Shown here: positions 54,298 to 63,561 of the stretch, piece after piece
Position numbering within the stretch: position 1 is the first letter of the stretch
Layout: the number at the start of each line of letters is the position of its first letter
Assembly: GCF_015291665.1 (NCBI RefSeq)
Contig: NZ_CP030048.1
Coordinates: forward strand, 1,798,001 to 1,862,000
Reading direction: 5' to 3'
DNA length: 64,000 nt
From: Bradyrhizobium sp. CCBAU 53338
GTDB taxonomy: Bacteria > Pseudomonadota > Alphaproteobacteria > Rhizobiales > Xanthobacteraceae
Notes under the pieces: model-generated
Told to the model about the DNA's origin: nothing
Seen by the model: only the letters and a program-made list of their open reading frames with translations
The model's database searches: none
Translations under genes and position numbers: made by a program

Positions 54298-55095
54298 TTG
54301 TCCGAGGAAGCATTTGTGACGCGCGAAGAGCGCGGCAATATCTCTGTCTTGACCATGGTGTACCGGCCGTACAATCTGCTCGGCCCCAAGCTCATCAACG
54401 CGATCGTGGCGCAGGTGGAGGAGGCGCAAACGGCCGGCAGCCGCGCCATCGTCATCCGTAGCGGACTGCGGCATTTCTCCGCCGGTGCCGATCTCGACAT
54501 CTTCGATAAGCGGGTCGCGGCGGAGAGCATCGATCAGGATGGCGAGAATCGGCGGCTGAACGGTGTCGAGTTTCTGCGCTTCATGGAGCTATTGCCGATT
54601 CCGCTGATCGCGAGCGTTCACGGCGTCTGCCTGGGTGGCGGGCTCGAGCTTGCGCTGTCGTGCGACTATATCATTGCGGCCTCTTCGGCGAAGATCGGCT
54701 CGGTCGAGGCGACGCTTGGGCTGCATCCCTTGCTGGGAGGAATCCAGCGTCAGGTGCAGCGGATCGGTGCGCAACGCGCAAAGGAAATGTCGATGCTGGC
54801 GCGACGCTATGATGCGCCGACGCTGGAGAAGTGGGGATTGATTAATCTTACTGTCCCGGAAGAATCGTTGGAAACGGCGACGATGGCCATCGCGGAGGAG
54901 TTTGCGCAAGGACCGACCGTGGCGCATGCCGCGACCAAGGAACTCGCGCATATCGCGGTTAACCAAGGCGTGGTAGCTGCGGACGAGGCGATGGCAAGAG
55001 TACAGGCGCCGATCTGGGCCTCGGAAGACCTCAAGACCGGTCTTGCGTCATTCCGCAAGAACGGGCCCGGTCTCGCCAAGTTCGCGGGACGCTGA
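54298..55095 (+). CDS. Enoyl-CoA hydratase/isomerase family protein (3)
   Basis: 265 residues. The start is a TTG at 54298, supported by a strong AAAGGAGG site 5 nt upstream. Crotonase fold with RSGLRHFSAGADLDIFDKRV and VHGVCLGGGLELALSCDYIIAASSAKIGSVEATLGLHPLLGG, where the Glu of the second half is present in SVEATLG. It is followed 1 nt later by the CoA-transferase, so the two are coupled. Confidence 0.9.
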   Translation: MSEEAFVTREERGNISVLTMVYRPYNLLGPKLINAIVAQVEEAQTAGSRAIVIRSGLRHFSAGADLDIFDKRVAAESIDQDGENRRLNGVEFLRFMELLPIPLIASVHGVCLGGGLELALSCDYIIAASSAKIGSVEATLGLHPLLGGIQRQVQRIGAQRAKEMSMLARRYDAPTLEKWGLINLTVPEESLETATMAIAEEFAQGPTVAHAATKELAHIAVNQGVVAADEAMARVQAPIWASEDLKTGLASFRKNGPGLAKFAGR

Positions 55096-55096
55096 C

Positions 55097-56362
55097 ATGA
55101 GTGGCCCTCTCAGTGGAATCCGTGTGGTCGATTTCTCCCGCGTGTTGGCCGGCCCGCTGTGCGCGCGGACGCTGCAGGATCTTGGCGCCGAGGTGATCAA
55201 GATCGAACCGCCAAGCCCCGATGTTTCGCGCTTCGCGTTTCCATCGACCGACGGCATGTCGGGCTATTACGCCCAGCAAAATGCTGGCAAACGGAATGTC
55301 AGTATCAATCTCAATATTCCGGGCGCCTACGAAATGGCGCTGAAACTATGCGACACGGCCGATATCGTGGTCGAAAATTTCCGGGCGGGCACGCTGGGTT
55401 TCTTCGGCTTGGATTACGCGACGTTGTCGAAACGCAACCCGCGCCTGATCTACGCGTCGATCACCGGCTATGGGCAGGGTGGACCATGGCGGAGCCGGAT
55501 GGCTTATGCGCCGACCGTGCAGGCCGAGGCCGGCTTCACCGAAAACAGCGTCCGTCACTATGGCAGCGCGCTGACGGAGCCGCGTACCGACAGCCTGTCG
55601 CATGCCGACGTTTACGCCGGGTTGCAGGCTGTGATTGCAATCCTCGCAGCCCTCAACAGTCGGCAGAAGACGGGGCAAGGCCAGTATATCGACGTCGCCA
55701 TGGCGGCGACGCTGCTCGCGGTCAACGAACGCGCGCATGTCGATCTGTCCGACGACGACATCGGTGCGGAGCCTGCGGTGCTCGGGGCGACCGATTGCTC
55801 GTTCTTCACAGGGCCGCAAGGCGAGCACTTCACCGTCGCGACCAGCATCGTCGGCAGCCGGACCTTTCCGTCGTGGCTGCGCGCCATGCGCCGGGTCGAC
55901 CTGATGGATGATCCGCGCTTCTCCAGCGCTGCCGCGCGCCGCTTGAATTTCGGCGTGCTGCACCAGATCATCCAGTCCTGGATCCTAACCTTCCCCGATA
56001 TGGCGAGCCTCGACGCCCAATTCGACGAGGCCAAGATCGCCATGGGCGAGATCCGCTCGATCAAGGAGCTCACGGCGTCCGAATGGAGCGATTACTGGGG
56101 CGCTGTCCAACGCGTCTCGGACCGCAGCGGCGGCGAGTACCGGTTGCCGGGCCGGCCGTGGCATTTTTCCGCGGAAGAGTTGACTCCGATTGGTACGCCT
56201 GCCTTTCAGGGCGAGCACAATTTCGCGGTCTTCAGCGAACTCGGCGTCAGCGAGGCAGAATTGAAGCGTCTAACCGAAGCTGGCGTGCTCGTTTCGCATC
56301 GGCGTGTGCTACAGCCCGAGATCGTTGCCAAGCCGGAAGCCGAGCCGGGGCAGGCCGCCTGA
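55097..56362 (+). CDS. CaiB/BaiF family III CoA-transferase
   Basis: 421 residues from the ATG at 55097; an upstream in-frame extension overlaps the hydratase gene. It begins GPLSGIRVVDFSRVLAGPLCARTLQDLGAEVIKIE. The catalytic Asp region is SLSHADVYAGLQAVIAILAAL. It moves CoA between acyl groups, so it would activate the pathway acid or recycle CoA from an end product. The coupling to an enoyl-CoA hydratase supports that. Confidence 0.92.
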   Translation: MSGPLSGIRVVDFSRVLAGPLCARTLQDLGAEVIKIEPPSPDVSRFAFPSTDGMSGYYAQQNAGKRNVSINLNIPGAYEMALKLCDTADIVVENFRAGTLGFFGLDYATLSKRNPRLIYASITGYGQGGPWRSRMAYAPTVQAEAGFTENSVRHYGSALTEPRTDSLSHADVYAGLQAVIAILAALNSRQKTGQGQYIDVAMAATLLAVNERAHVDLSDDDIGAEPAVLGATDCSFFTGPQGEHFTVATSIVGSRTFPSWLRAMRRVDLMDDPRFSSAAARRLNFGVLHQIIQSWILTFPDMASLDAQFDEAKIAMGEIRSIKELTASEWSDYWGAVQRVSDRSGGEYRLPGRPWHFSAEELTPIGTPAFQGEHNFAVFSELGVSEAELKRLTEAGVLVSHRRVLQPEIVAKPEAEPGQAA

Positions 56363-56444
56363 TTGATCAAACGCCGAAGGGCGCACTGGACATGCACGAA
56401 TCCAGCTCAATATGATATGAGCCGAGTTCGGGGTTGAAAAAGCT

Positions 56445-56993
56445 ATGTCCAGTGTCAAGCAAAGCCGTCTTGCGAACAAGGAATGTTCCATGGCGCGCGC
56501 TATGGAGGTGGTCGGTGATCGCTGGTCGATCTTGATCCTGCGGGAGGCCTTCTACGGCGTCAAACGTTTCGACGAGTTCGAATACTATGTTGGGATTGCT
56601 CCCAATATCTTGAGCACCCGGCTGAGGAAATTTGTCGATGCCGGCGTGATGACGCGGGTGCCACTTCCCGAACACGCGGGTCGATACGAGTACGTTCTGA
56701 CCGAGAAGGGACGCGATTTCTTTCCGGCCTATCTCGCGTTGAAGAAATGGGGGGACGACTGGCTGGCGGAGCCGGCCGGGCCGCAGGTTGTGTTCCGCGA
56801 CCGCATTGCCGGGCGCCCGATCGAATATCCGGAATTGCGGACGACTGGCGGCAAGCCGCTGCGGCTTGAGGACGTCGAAGTTATGGCGGGTTCTGGCGCC
56901 GTCCAGTTCAATCGTAAGCGATTTGGCGGTGGTGCTGCTGATCGCGATGCGGCTGACGCAAGGGCGACGGTCAAGCGAGGAAAGCGCAAGTAA
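56445..56993 (+). CDS. HxlR-family transcriptional regulator (2)
   Basis: 182 residues. Cys near residue 11 (ANKECSMARAMEVVGDRWSILILREAFYGVKRFDEFEYYVGIAPNILSTRLRKFVDAGV), the HxlR winged helix, then EYVLTEKGRDFFPAYLALKKW. A C-terminal extension ending in basic residues is longer than usual. The imperfect palindrome CTCAATATGATATGAG lies at 56406-56421, upstream of the start. It follows the CoA-transferase gene and probably controls that operon. Confidence 0.9.
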   Translation: MSSVKQSRLANKECSMARAMEVVGDRWSILILREAFYGVKRFDEFEYYVGIAPNILSTRLRKFVDAGVMTRVPLPEHAGRYEYVLTEKGRDFFPAYLALKKWGDDWLAEPAGPQVVFRDRIAGRPIEYPELRTTGGKPLRLEDVEVMAGSGAVQFNRKRFGGGAADRDAADARATVKRGKRK

Positions 56994-57002
56994 GAGCGCT
57001 CC

Positions 57003-58043
57003 GGCGTCATTCCCAACGCCGAAAGATGATGCTGGCGTTGACGCCTCCGAAACCTAAGCCATTCGAAATCGCATGCTGCATTGTCATGCGCCTGGCCTCA
57101 CGCGACACGAGGTCGACGCCATCGGCGGCCGCGTCGCTATTTTCGAGATTGAGAGTGGGTGGTGCGACTTGGTCGCGTAGCGCAGGATCGTGAAGATTGC
57201 TTCCGCTCCTCCGGCTGCGCCGAGCAGGTGACCGGTCGCCGATTTTGTGGCGCTAACGGCAATTGTTCCGTTGCGGCTGAACACCGTTTTGATCGCTTCC
57301 AGTTCGGAAACGTTGCCAACCGGCGTCGAGGTGGAATGGGCGTTGAGATGCTGGATATTCACCGGGCTTGAGGCCGGCCTGGCGCAAGGCACCTTCCATG
57401 GCGCGGCTCGCGCCGTCGCCGTCCTCCGGTCCCGACGTGATGTGGTAGGCATCCGCCGTCGTGCCATAGCCTGCGATTTCGGCAATCGGTTGGACACCAC
57501 GGCGGAGCGCGTGTTCCAACTCTTCAATGACGAGGATACCGGCGCCTTCGCCCATGACGAAGCCGTCGCGGTCGCGGTCGAAGGGGCGGGATGCGCGAGC
57601 TGGCGTTTCGTTGAATCCGGTCGAAAGGGCCCGGGCAGGGGCGAAACCGCCGAGGCTCACGAGATCGATGCACGCTTCCGAGCCGCCGCAAACCGCAACG
57701 TCCACTTCTCCGGTTCGGATGAGGCGTGCGGCATCGCCGATCGCCTGCACGCTCGCGGCGCAAGCGGTGACCGGTGTACCGACGGGACCTTGAAGTCGTA
57801 GCGGATCGAGATATGACCGGCCGCGAGATTCGCGAGAAAAGACGGCACGGTGAACGGCGAGAGGCGCTTGATCCCGCGCTGATCCGTGGTGCGGACCGCC
57901 TCGACGATTGCCGGAAAGCCCCCGATGCCAGATGCAATCACGGTCGCCGTGCGCTCCAGCGAATGCGCGTCGGAAGGGGTCCAAGCTGCCTGCGCAATGG
58001 CCTCGGCCGCGGCGACCAGTGCGAAGAGGATAAAGCGATCCAT
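57003..58043 (-). pseudogene. Decayed beta-ketoacyl-ACP synthase II (fabF-like)
   Basis: Pieces of FabF run through three frames on the - strand. MDRFILFALVAAAEAI near 58043 corresponds to roughly residue 70 of FabF, so the N-terminus is gone. Then come VTACAASVQAIGDAARL with the catalytic Cys, and [25 protein letters not shown] further frame has [12 protein letters not shown] and [17 protein letters not shown] last frame holds ISNGLGFGGVNASIIFRR, ending near 57003. The catalytic residues survive, but the gene is 5'-truncated and frameshifted. Confidence 0.8.
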
Positions 58044-58264
58044 CCTTCTTTGATCCTTGGGCTATACGGGTTTTGAAGGAAGGTGCTGCGGCACAAACCG
58101 GGCTGGAGCGTCAGGCTCGTGGAGGCGCAAAACAGCACTTGAGCCTCTGATCGCTGGAATGTTCCCGGTTGCATTCGCGCTTCCGAAAGATTCGTCGATT
58201 GCCGCATCGACGCGTGCGCTGTCGTTCGTTCTTCTCAGTTCTGTCGGGCGTCGAGTAATTTCGC

Positions 58265-58519
58265 TCAAGCATTTTCCTGGGTTTTGTCGACGCAGTCTAA
58301 TTTTACGCCGGGACAGGGATACCCCAGAAAGCTCACTCCTGCCTCCGCAAACGCTCTCCTTATTCGCTCGACAGTGTCGAAATGAGCGCAAATCTTGCCT
58401 TCCAAAGCCTCCAGTCGGCGAATGGTCGATATGCCCAGACCGGTTTTTACAGCAAGTTCGTACTGCTCCCACCCGGCCAGCACTCGCGCGGCCTTGATCT
58501 GCCGTGATATGACCAACAT
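58265..58519 (-). CDS. Small XRE-type helix-turn-helix protein
   Basis: 84 residues. IKAARVLAGWEQYELAVKTGLGISTIRRLEAL is a lambda-repressor-like HTH, followed by a short tail (TVERIRRAFAEAGVSFLGYP) typical of compact XRE proteins. GGGGA lies about 8 nt before the ATG. It stands alone next to the fabF relic; its target is unknown. Confidence 0.75.
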   Translation of the reverse strand: MLVISRQIKAARVLAGWEQYELAVKTGLGISTIRRLEALEGKICAHFDTVERIRRAFAEAGVSFLGYPCPGVKLDCVDKTQENA

Positions 58520-58902
58520 TGATTTCGTCCCCAGGGGAAAATGGTCATTCTAGCGATGACCTTGGCGTCGCTGATAACGGCAACGTACTAGAATTTGGTC
58601 GGATGCTATCAGTTAATTTAACAGCGTCAACTATTCAGGGGAACTGCGGCCGCTAAAAACTCTCTCGGGGCGTAGCACGTTGTCACGCTCGCGGCTTCGA
58701 ACGTCGCATCAGGTGTACAAGGCGAAGCGAAGCTCGATCCGCTCGAATTGCTACGCGGCGTTGTTACGGAGCAATGGCGGAGATGTTGCTCCGCGCGTGG
58801 TTTTGGTGTGAATCACCCAAGATGCGCGGTAACTAAGGCGCGCACGCGTGAAAATGATCTGACGCGAAGCTCCCGCGCATGTCGGCCTCTATAGGCCTTT
58901 GA
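58520..58902. other. Intergenic stretch with a palindrome
   Basis: No gene seen in about 380 nt. A perfect CGGAGCAA/TTGCTCCG repeat with an 11-nt loop lies at 58767-58793; it has no T-tract. Confidence 0.5.
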
Positions 58903-59928
58903 TCAGGCCAAGTCCGCGGCGCGCCGGAAACTGGCTCTGTACTGACTGGGACTACAGCCTTGCACACGTCGGAAACTTCTGGCGAAACCAGCTTGATCGC
59001 TGAAGCCGACTTGCTCTGCGATTTTGGAAAGCTGCATGTCCGAGCTGCGCAATAGGCGGCAAGCTAACTCCTTGCGAGCATCGTCGAGCAAAACGTTATA
59101 GCTCAACTTCTCCGATTCCAGCTTTCTGATCAGAGTCCGTTTTGACGTGGCGAGCTCATCAGCCACTTCCTGCAGTGACGGCCATGCAGGTGCTTTTTGC
59201 CGAAGCAGCTCGCGGACCTTGGCTGCCGTGCCGCCTATCAATCTGGTAAGCTCGTCTTCACCGGCCATCTTGAGCCGTTCGCATAGGTCAGGATCGGCGC
59301 TCGCTGATGGCTCCATCGCCATTTCCAGCGGCACTCGAATGCTCAGGAACTGTTCGTCGAAGCCGAAGGTGGTGGGCACCTTATCTGAAATTCGCAGATT
59401 GCTCGGCATCTCCCACGGGAAGGTGAGGCGAGTTGAGTCGGATGCCACGTCTTCCGAGATGGCCCGCAAAATATTGTAGAGGGCGAGCACGGTAGTGTAC
59501 CCGAAGAACTTCTCAAAACCACCCAGATGCAAACGGGGCCAGAATTCGAGTATCGCCGCATCGCCCTGCTGAAAACATCGGCGATCGAACATGGCGTTGC
59601 GAACCGGCGTGTAGCGCACGATCGTCACCATCGCGTCCCAAAGGGTGTCGCTGCACAATGCGGAAAGACCTGCTGGTCCGTGTGCAAAAAAGGGGATAGC
59701 TAAGCCTAACTCGATGCCCCCCTCGGGTCGCTCGATGGCACGGAACGCCTCAAGCAAAGGTAGAAAGTCAATGAGCGGCAGCAGTCGGGGCGGCCCGGTG
59801 ATGACAGCCGGATGGGAGGCAATGAGCTTGGACGAGATACGGAAATAGGCGGAGTGGAGACTAGGTTCGAACCATGACGAGCGGAGCTCGTTGGAGATTG
59901 TGCGCGCTGCCCTACTGGCTCTGCTCAT
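58903..59928 (-). CDS. AraC-family regulator with N-terminal arabinose-binding-type domain
   Basis: 341 residues. The N-terminal effector domain contains GLAIPFFAHGPAGLSALCSDTLWDAMVTIVRYTPVRNAMF. The C-terminal double HTH is APAWPSLQEVADELATSKRTLIRKLE and SDMQLSKIAEQVGFSDQAGFARSFRRVQGCSPSQYR. It is like OruR/ArgR-type AraC activators. It is divergent from the GMC oxidoreductase 368 nt away, so it may activate that gene. Confidence 0.9.
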   Translation of the reverse strand: MSRASRAARTISNELRSSWFEPSLHSAYFRISSKLIASHPAVITGPPRLLPLIDFLPLLEAFRAIERPEGGIELGLAIPFFAHGPAGLSALCSDTLWDAMVTIVRYTPVRNAMFDRRCFQQGDAAILEFWPRLHLGGFEKFFGYTTVLALYNILRAISEDVASDSTRLTFPWEMPSNLRISDKVPTTFGFDEQFLSIRVPLEMAMEPSASADPDLCERLKMAGEDELTRLIGGTAAKVRELLRQKAPAWPSLQEVADELATSKRTLIRKLESEKLSYNVLLDDARKELACRLLRSSDMQLSKIAEQVGFSDQAGFARSFRRVQGCSPSQYRASFRRAADLA

Positions 59929-60296
59929 GGATGATGCCCCGCCGAGATGGCAACCTAAGACAAATTTTTGGCAACTTCAACAATCGCTCATCGGCGTCGG
60001 TCGCACTAAGCAATACGCACCGGATCGCTGCAATGAATCCGTAACCAGGAAATGTCCACGAGGAAACATTGACGCGCCAAGGAACGCGAAAGCGGCCTGG
60101 AGGCAATCGACGAGTTCTCTTAGCGCTTGAGCCAAGTATCCTGTCAGGCCCGCCGGAAAAGCCGGCCGAAGTGTCTCGCCTGGCCGGCTCGCCTTGAATG
60201 GCGGACCATTCACCTCATCGAAGTGGAAGAATCCGAAGCCGGAAAACCCGGCCGTTGCGAGCCCAACCACGCCTGGCTCGGCGGGGGGGCTGAGAA
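59929..60296. other. Divergent control region between AraC and GMC genes
   Basis: About 370 nt. An unbroken - strand frame of 97 codons exists (59977-60270), but it has no recognisable family or good start. GGCCGG-type short repeats occur around 60160-60260. It probably carries promoters for the two flanking genes; no clear -35/-10 pair stands out. Confidence 0.4.
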
Positions 60297-61934
60297 GTGG
60301 GGGGTGTTTTGAGGAATACGAATTTTGACTACGATTGGCTCGTCATAGGCTCCGGGTTTGGCGGCAGCGTCTCGGCGCTACGCCTCGCGGAGAAGGGCTA
60401 CCGTGTCGGTGTGCTGGAACGAGGGAGACGCTATCGCGACCAGGATTTCCCTAAGTCCACCTGGGATTTCGGCAAGTTCGTTTGGGCTCCAATGCTGGGC
60501 TTGAAGGGCATATTCCGGATGGCATTGTTCCGACACGTCTTTGCCCTCAGCGGCGCCGGCGTCGGTGGCGGCAGCCTCGTGTACTCCAACACGCTCTATC
60601 GCGCCAAATCCGAGTTCTTCGAGAATGCGCAGTGGTCTGCGCTCGGCAGCTGGAACGAGATTCTGCAGCCCCACTACGACACCGCAGAGCAGATGCTTGG
60701 CGTGACGCCCGTGCCATTCGACTCGGTCAATCAGCAACTGATCCGCGAGATGGCGCGTCACTTTGGAACCGAAGGCACGTTCACCCGCACGCCTTGCGCC
60801 GTGTACTTTGGTGAGCCGAACAAGACAGTCGAGGATCCTTACTTTGGGGGAGAAGGGCCCGACCGGACCGGGTGCACGCGTTGCGGCGCCTGCATGGTGG
60901 GTTGCCGCGTCGGCGCTAAGAACACGCTTGTTAAGAACTACCTGTGGTTCGCCGAAAAGCGCGGCGCGAAAATCCTGGCAGAGCGAGAGGTCGTTGACGT
61001 GACCCCGCTCGGTGCGGCCGACGGTAGCGAAGGTTACCGCGTGACAAGCGAGCGCCCTGGTGCCTGGTTCGCTCGCGGCCGGCAGACCCATACGGCGCGG
61101 GGCGTGGTCTTCGCCGGCGGCTCACTCGGGACCAACGAACTGCTGGCTAACTGCAAGCACGGCGGCTCTCTGCCAAAAGTCAGCGATCGTCTGGGGGAAC
61201 TGGTGCGCACCAACAGTGAATCGGTTCTAGCGGTGCGCCTGCCGGAGGATCGCAAGACATGGAATGACGTCGCCATCAGCTGCAGCGTGCACGTCAACCG
61301 TGACACCCACATCGAGTTTATCACCTATGGCCGCAACGCCGACTTCATAGGCGGGCTCTACACGGTGTTGGTTGGCAAGGGAACACCTGCAACGCGACCA
61401 CTGAAATGGGTGGGTAGTATGTTGATGCACCCGATTCAGGGGCTCAGGACGTTGCTGCCCCTGGGCTGGAGCCGGCGCGCGGTGATGCTTCTGGTGATGC
61501 AGGCGCTAGACAACGCGATCACGCTGCGCGCCAAGAAACGCTGGTTCGGCCGTGGCTATCGGCTTGCTACCGCACAGAACCTCGACAAACCTAACCCGAC
61601 CTACATCGAGAGCGGCAATCAGGCGGCCCAATGGCTGGCCGATCACACGGGCGGCATTGCCCAAAGCAACTTGCTTGAGGCGCTGGGCAACATTCCGACC
61701 ACAGCGCATTTACTCGGCGGCGCCGTGATCGGCGCCGACGCCGCGAGCGGCGTAGTCGATCGTCAGCTCCACGTCTTCGGTTATCAAAACCTGCTGGTGT
61801 GCGACGGCGCGGCGATGCCGGCAAATCCCGGAGTCAATCCATCGCTGACGATCACGGCACTCGCGGAGTACGCCATGGCGCGGATACCAGCGGCGCGTTC
61901 GGAGCAACTGGAGCCGGCGTTAGTAACCGCCTAA
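60297..61934 (+). CDS. GMC-family oxidoreductase (cholesterol-oxidase/ChoD-like)
   Basis: 545 residues from the GTG at 60297; a TTG at 60309 is an alternative, and neither has a strong ribosome site. FAD site YDWLVIGSGFGGSVSALRLAEKG (12-34), the SGAGVGGGSLVYSNTLY loop (85-101) and the C-terminal CDGAAMPANPGVNPSLTITALAE. A cysteine cluster Cys193-x2-Cys196-x2-Cys199-x3-Cys203 (CTRCGACMVGCRVGAKNTL) is the conserved element of ChoD-like actinobacterial proteins. It probably oxidises a sterol-like or hydrophobic alcohol. A terpenoid or steroid substrate would fit the outer-membrane protein downstream. Confidence 0.88.
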   Translation: MGGVLRNTNFDYDWLVIGSGFGGSVSALRLAEKGYRVGVLERGRRYRDQDFPKSTWDFGKFVWAPMLGLKGIFRMALFRHVFALSGAGVGGGSLVYSNTLYRAKSEFFENAQWSALGSWNEILQPHYDTAEQMLGVTPVPFDSVNQQLIREMARHFGTEGTFTRTPCAVYFGEPNKTVEDPYFGGEGPDRTGCTRCGACMVGCRVGAKNTLVKNYLWFAEKRGAKILAEREVVDVTPLGAADGSEGYRVTSERPGAWFARGRQTHTARGVVFAGGSLGTNELLANCKHGGSLPKVSDRLGELVRTNSESVLAVRLPEDRKTWNDVAISCSVHVNRDTHIEFITYGRNADFIGGLYTVLVGKGTPATRPLKWVGSMLMHPIQGLRTLLPLGWSRRAVMLLVMQALDNAITLRAKKRWFGRGYRLATAQNLDKPNPTYIESGNQAAQWLADHTGGIAQSNLLEALGNIPTTAHLLGGAVIGADAASGVVDRQLHVFGYQNLLVCDGAAMPANPGVNPSLTITALAEYAMARIPAARSEQLEPALVTA

Positions 61935-62496
61935 TCACGACGCTATCGACTCATCATGAGCGGACACGAGCATTGCCGTAGCGACGTGCTGCCAGAGCTA
62001 ATCACCATACGCCAATAGCTTCATCATGTCGCGCGCCCGCTGTTGCGCAGCTCCACCGCATGTCGGCGAGCCAGGCTCGTGCTTTGATCTGCTGTCGTTG
62101 GCAACATTGCCTGAGCGGCGTTGCGCCGAGCTTAGGTACGCGCGGCCGCGCTTTCAATAAAAGTTGCTTTCCTTCTTCAACAAAATCGGACTTCACAAGA
62201 AGAGATGCAAATCTCCAATTCGAGAATCATATCTTCGCAGCGAGACTGACAGACGGTGCTGCTACCGTCGTCGGCCAGATGCGGACCCGGATAACTTTGA
62301 CTACGCCATCTCACGATGAGATCTGAAGTACCAAAGATGATATCTGAGCAACAACTACTTGAAGAGTCGTGCTCAACGAACAACAACACAACTATTACTC
62401 ATCGGATGCATTGCAATCTCTCCAGCCTCGCTCGATCCTCACTTGCGGTGAGGCTCGGGATACTCGAGTCCATATTCTTTGAGGGGGCGATTGATC
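61935..62496. other. Intergenic region before the outer-membrane protein gene
   Basis: About 560 nt without a supported gene and visibly more AT-rich than its surroundings, as far as 62496. It probably holds the promoter of the outer-membrane protein gene, but no convincing -35/-10 or -24/-12 pair was found. Confidence 0.4.
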
Positions 62497-63459
62497 ATGA
62501 AGAGACTGTTGGCGACGAGTTTCGCTGCTATGACGTTTTTCGGTTGGACGCAGGCGCGCGCGTTTGAGTTCGGTTATCCAGGTTACACGCAAAAGCCCGG
62601 AATCACCTTGGGCGGTGGCTCCGCAGGAACGCCGCCACCAGGCTTGTATATGTTTGATCAGGCGTACACTTACCAAGCCAACATAGTTGGTCCCGGCGCT
62701 CCGAACGTCGGTGGCGCGCCGACATCGGTAAAGGTGGCTGGCGTGGCATCTGGCTTGCTGTGGGTGCCCGGATGGGAAGTTCTAGGCGCACAATACAATG
62801 CGGTAATCGTGCAGCCTGCAGCAATGGTGTCGATCGGAGCCCCGCTGGGTACGTCTGTATCAGGACTTCAGAATACCTACATTGTCCCGGGGGAATTGAG
62901 CTGGCGACTTGGAGATAGCGGCTTCTTCGTAAAGGCCGGCTTCGGAATGTACGTGCCGGACGGGACTGTCGGGAATACTTGGTGGACCTACCAGCCCGAA
63001 TTCGTCGTTTCCTATCTCAAGGACGGTTGGAATCTGACCGCGAACCTATTCATGGAATTCAACGCAAGAAATCCGGCAACCAAGTATCAGTCTGGTGATG
63101 TCCTACATGCCGAATTCACGGCGACCAAACAGTTTGGAAATTGGACAATTGGCCCCGTCGGATACTATGTCGGTCAAATCACCGATGACCGTTCGAGCGC
63201 CTTCTATGGCAACGCGATCAACACGAACAGATACGACATTTGGGCGGTAGGCGGACTTGTCGGCTACAACTTCGGCCCGGTTCAGCTCAACATTTGGGCG
63301 ACTGACGAGATATCCGCCAAAGCATCCGGCGGCACCGCCTTCCCTGGGGCGGACACGGCGGTCGCAATAAAGGGGTGGAGCGTTTTTGGTCAACTAAGCT
63401 ATCGGCTCTGGGGACCTGATGCGCCGGCCGCCGCGCCAAAAAAGCTGGTTTACAAATAG
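62497..63459 (+). CDS. Outer-membrane transporter of the phenol-degradation MetA/SphA type
   Basis: 320 residues from the ATG at 62497, with GAGGGGG upstream. A signal peptide MKRLLATSFAAMTFFGWTQARA-F (cleavage about 22) precedes a beta-rich mature chain with alternating aromatic strands and short turns, ending in a hydrophobic strand (FGQLSYRLWGP). It resembles the SphA / 'MetA-pathway of phenol degradation' family of outer-membrane channels for hydrophobic substrates. Codon use and GC appear lower than in the leuA region. It is a likely uptake channel for the substrate of the GMC enzyme upstream. Confidence 0.8.
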   Translation: MKRLLATSFAAMTFFGWTQARAFEFGYPGYTQKPGITLGGGSAGTPPPGLYMFDQAYTYQANIVGPGAPNVGGAPTSVKVAGVASGLLWVPGWEVLGAQYNAVIVQPAAMVSIGAPLGTSVSGLQNTYIVPGELSWRLGDSGFFVKAGFGMYVPDGTVGNTWWTYQPEFVVSYLKDGWNLTANLFMEFNARNPATKYQSGDVLHAEFTATKQFGNWTIGPVGYYVGQITDDRSSAFYGNAINTNRYDIWAVGGLVGYNFGPVQLNIWATDEISAKASGGTAFPGADTAVAIKGWSVFGQLSYRLWGPDAPAAAPKKLVYK

Positions 63460-63535
63460 TATCTTATAAAGATCATAGCTCGCTGGCTTTCGTTCGCACG
63501 ACGTTGGACATTTTAAACCGAGCTCGAAGACTTGC

Positions 63536-63561
63536 GGACCCGGTGACGGGTCCTTTCTTTT
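63536..63561 (+). terminator. Strong rho-independent terminator
   Basis: GGACCCG/CGGGTCC 7-bp stem with a GTGA loop, followed by TTTCTTTT. It lies about 77 nt after the outer-membrane protein gene. Confidence 0.85.

Noticed and set aside
59977..60270. 97-codon - strand frame between the AraC and GMC genes
   Set aside because: No ribosome site or family; it lies in a divergent control region and could be chance in GC-rich DNA.
62090..62115. Possible -24/-12 (sigma-54) promoter, TGGCAACATTGCC
   Set aside because: The distance between GG and GC is 7 nt, not the required 10.
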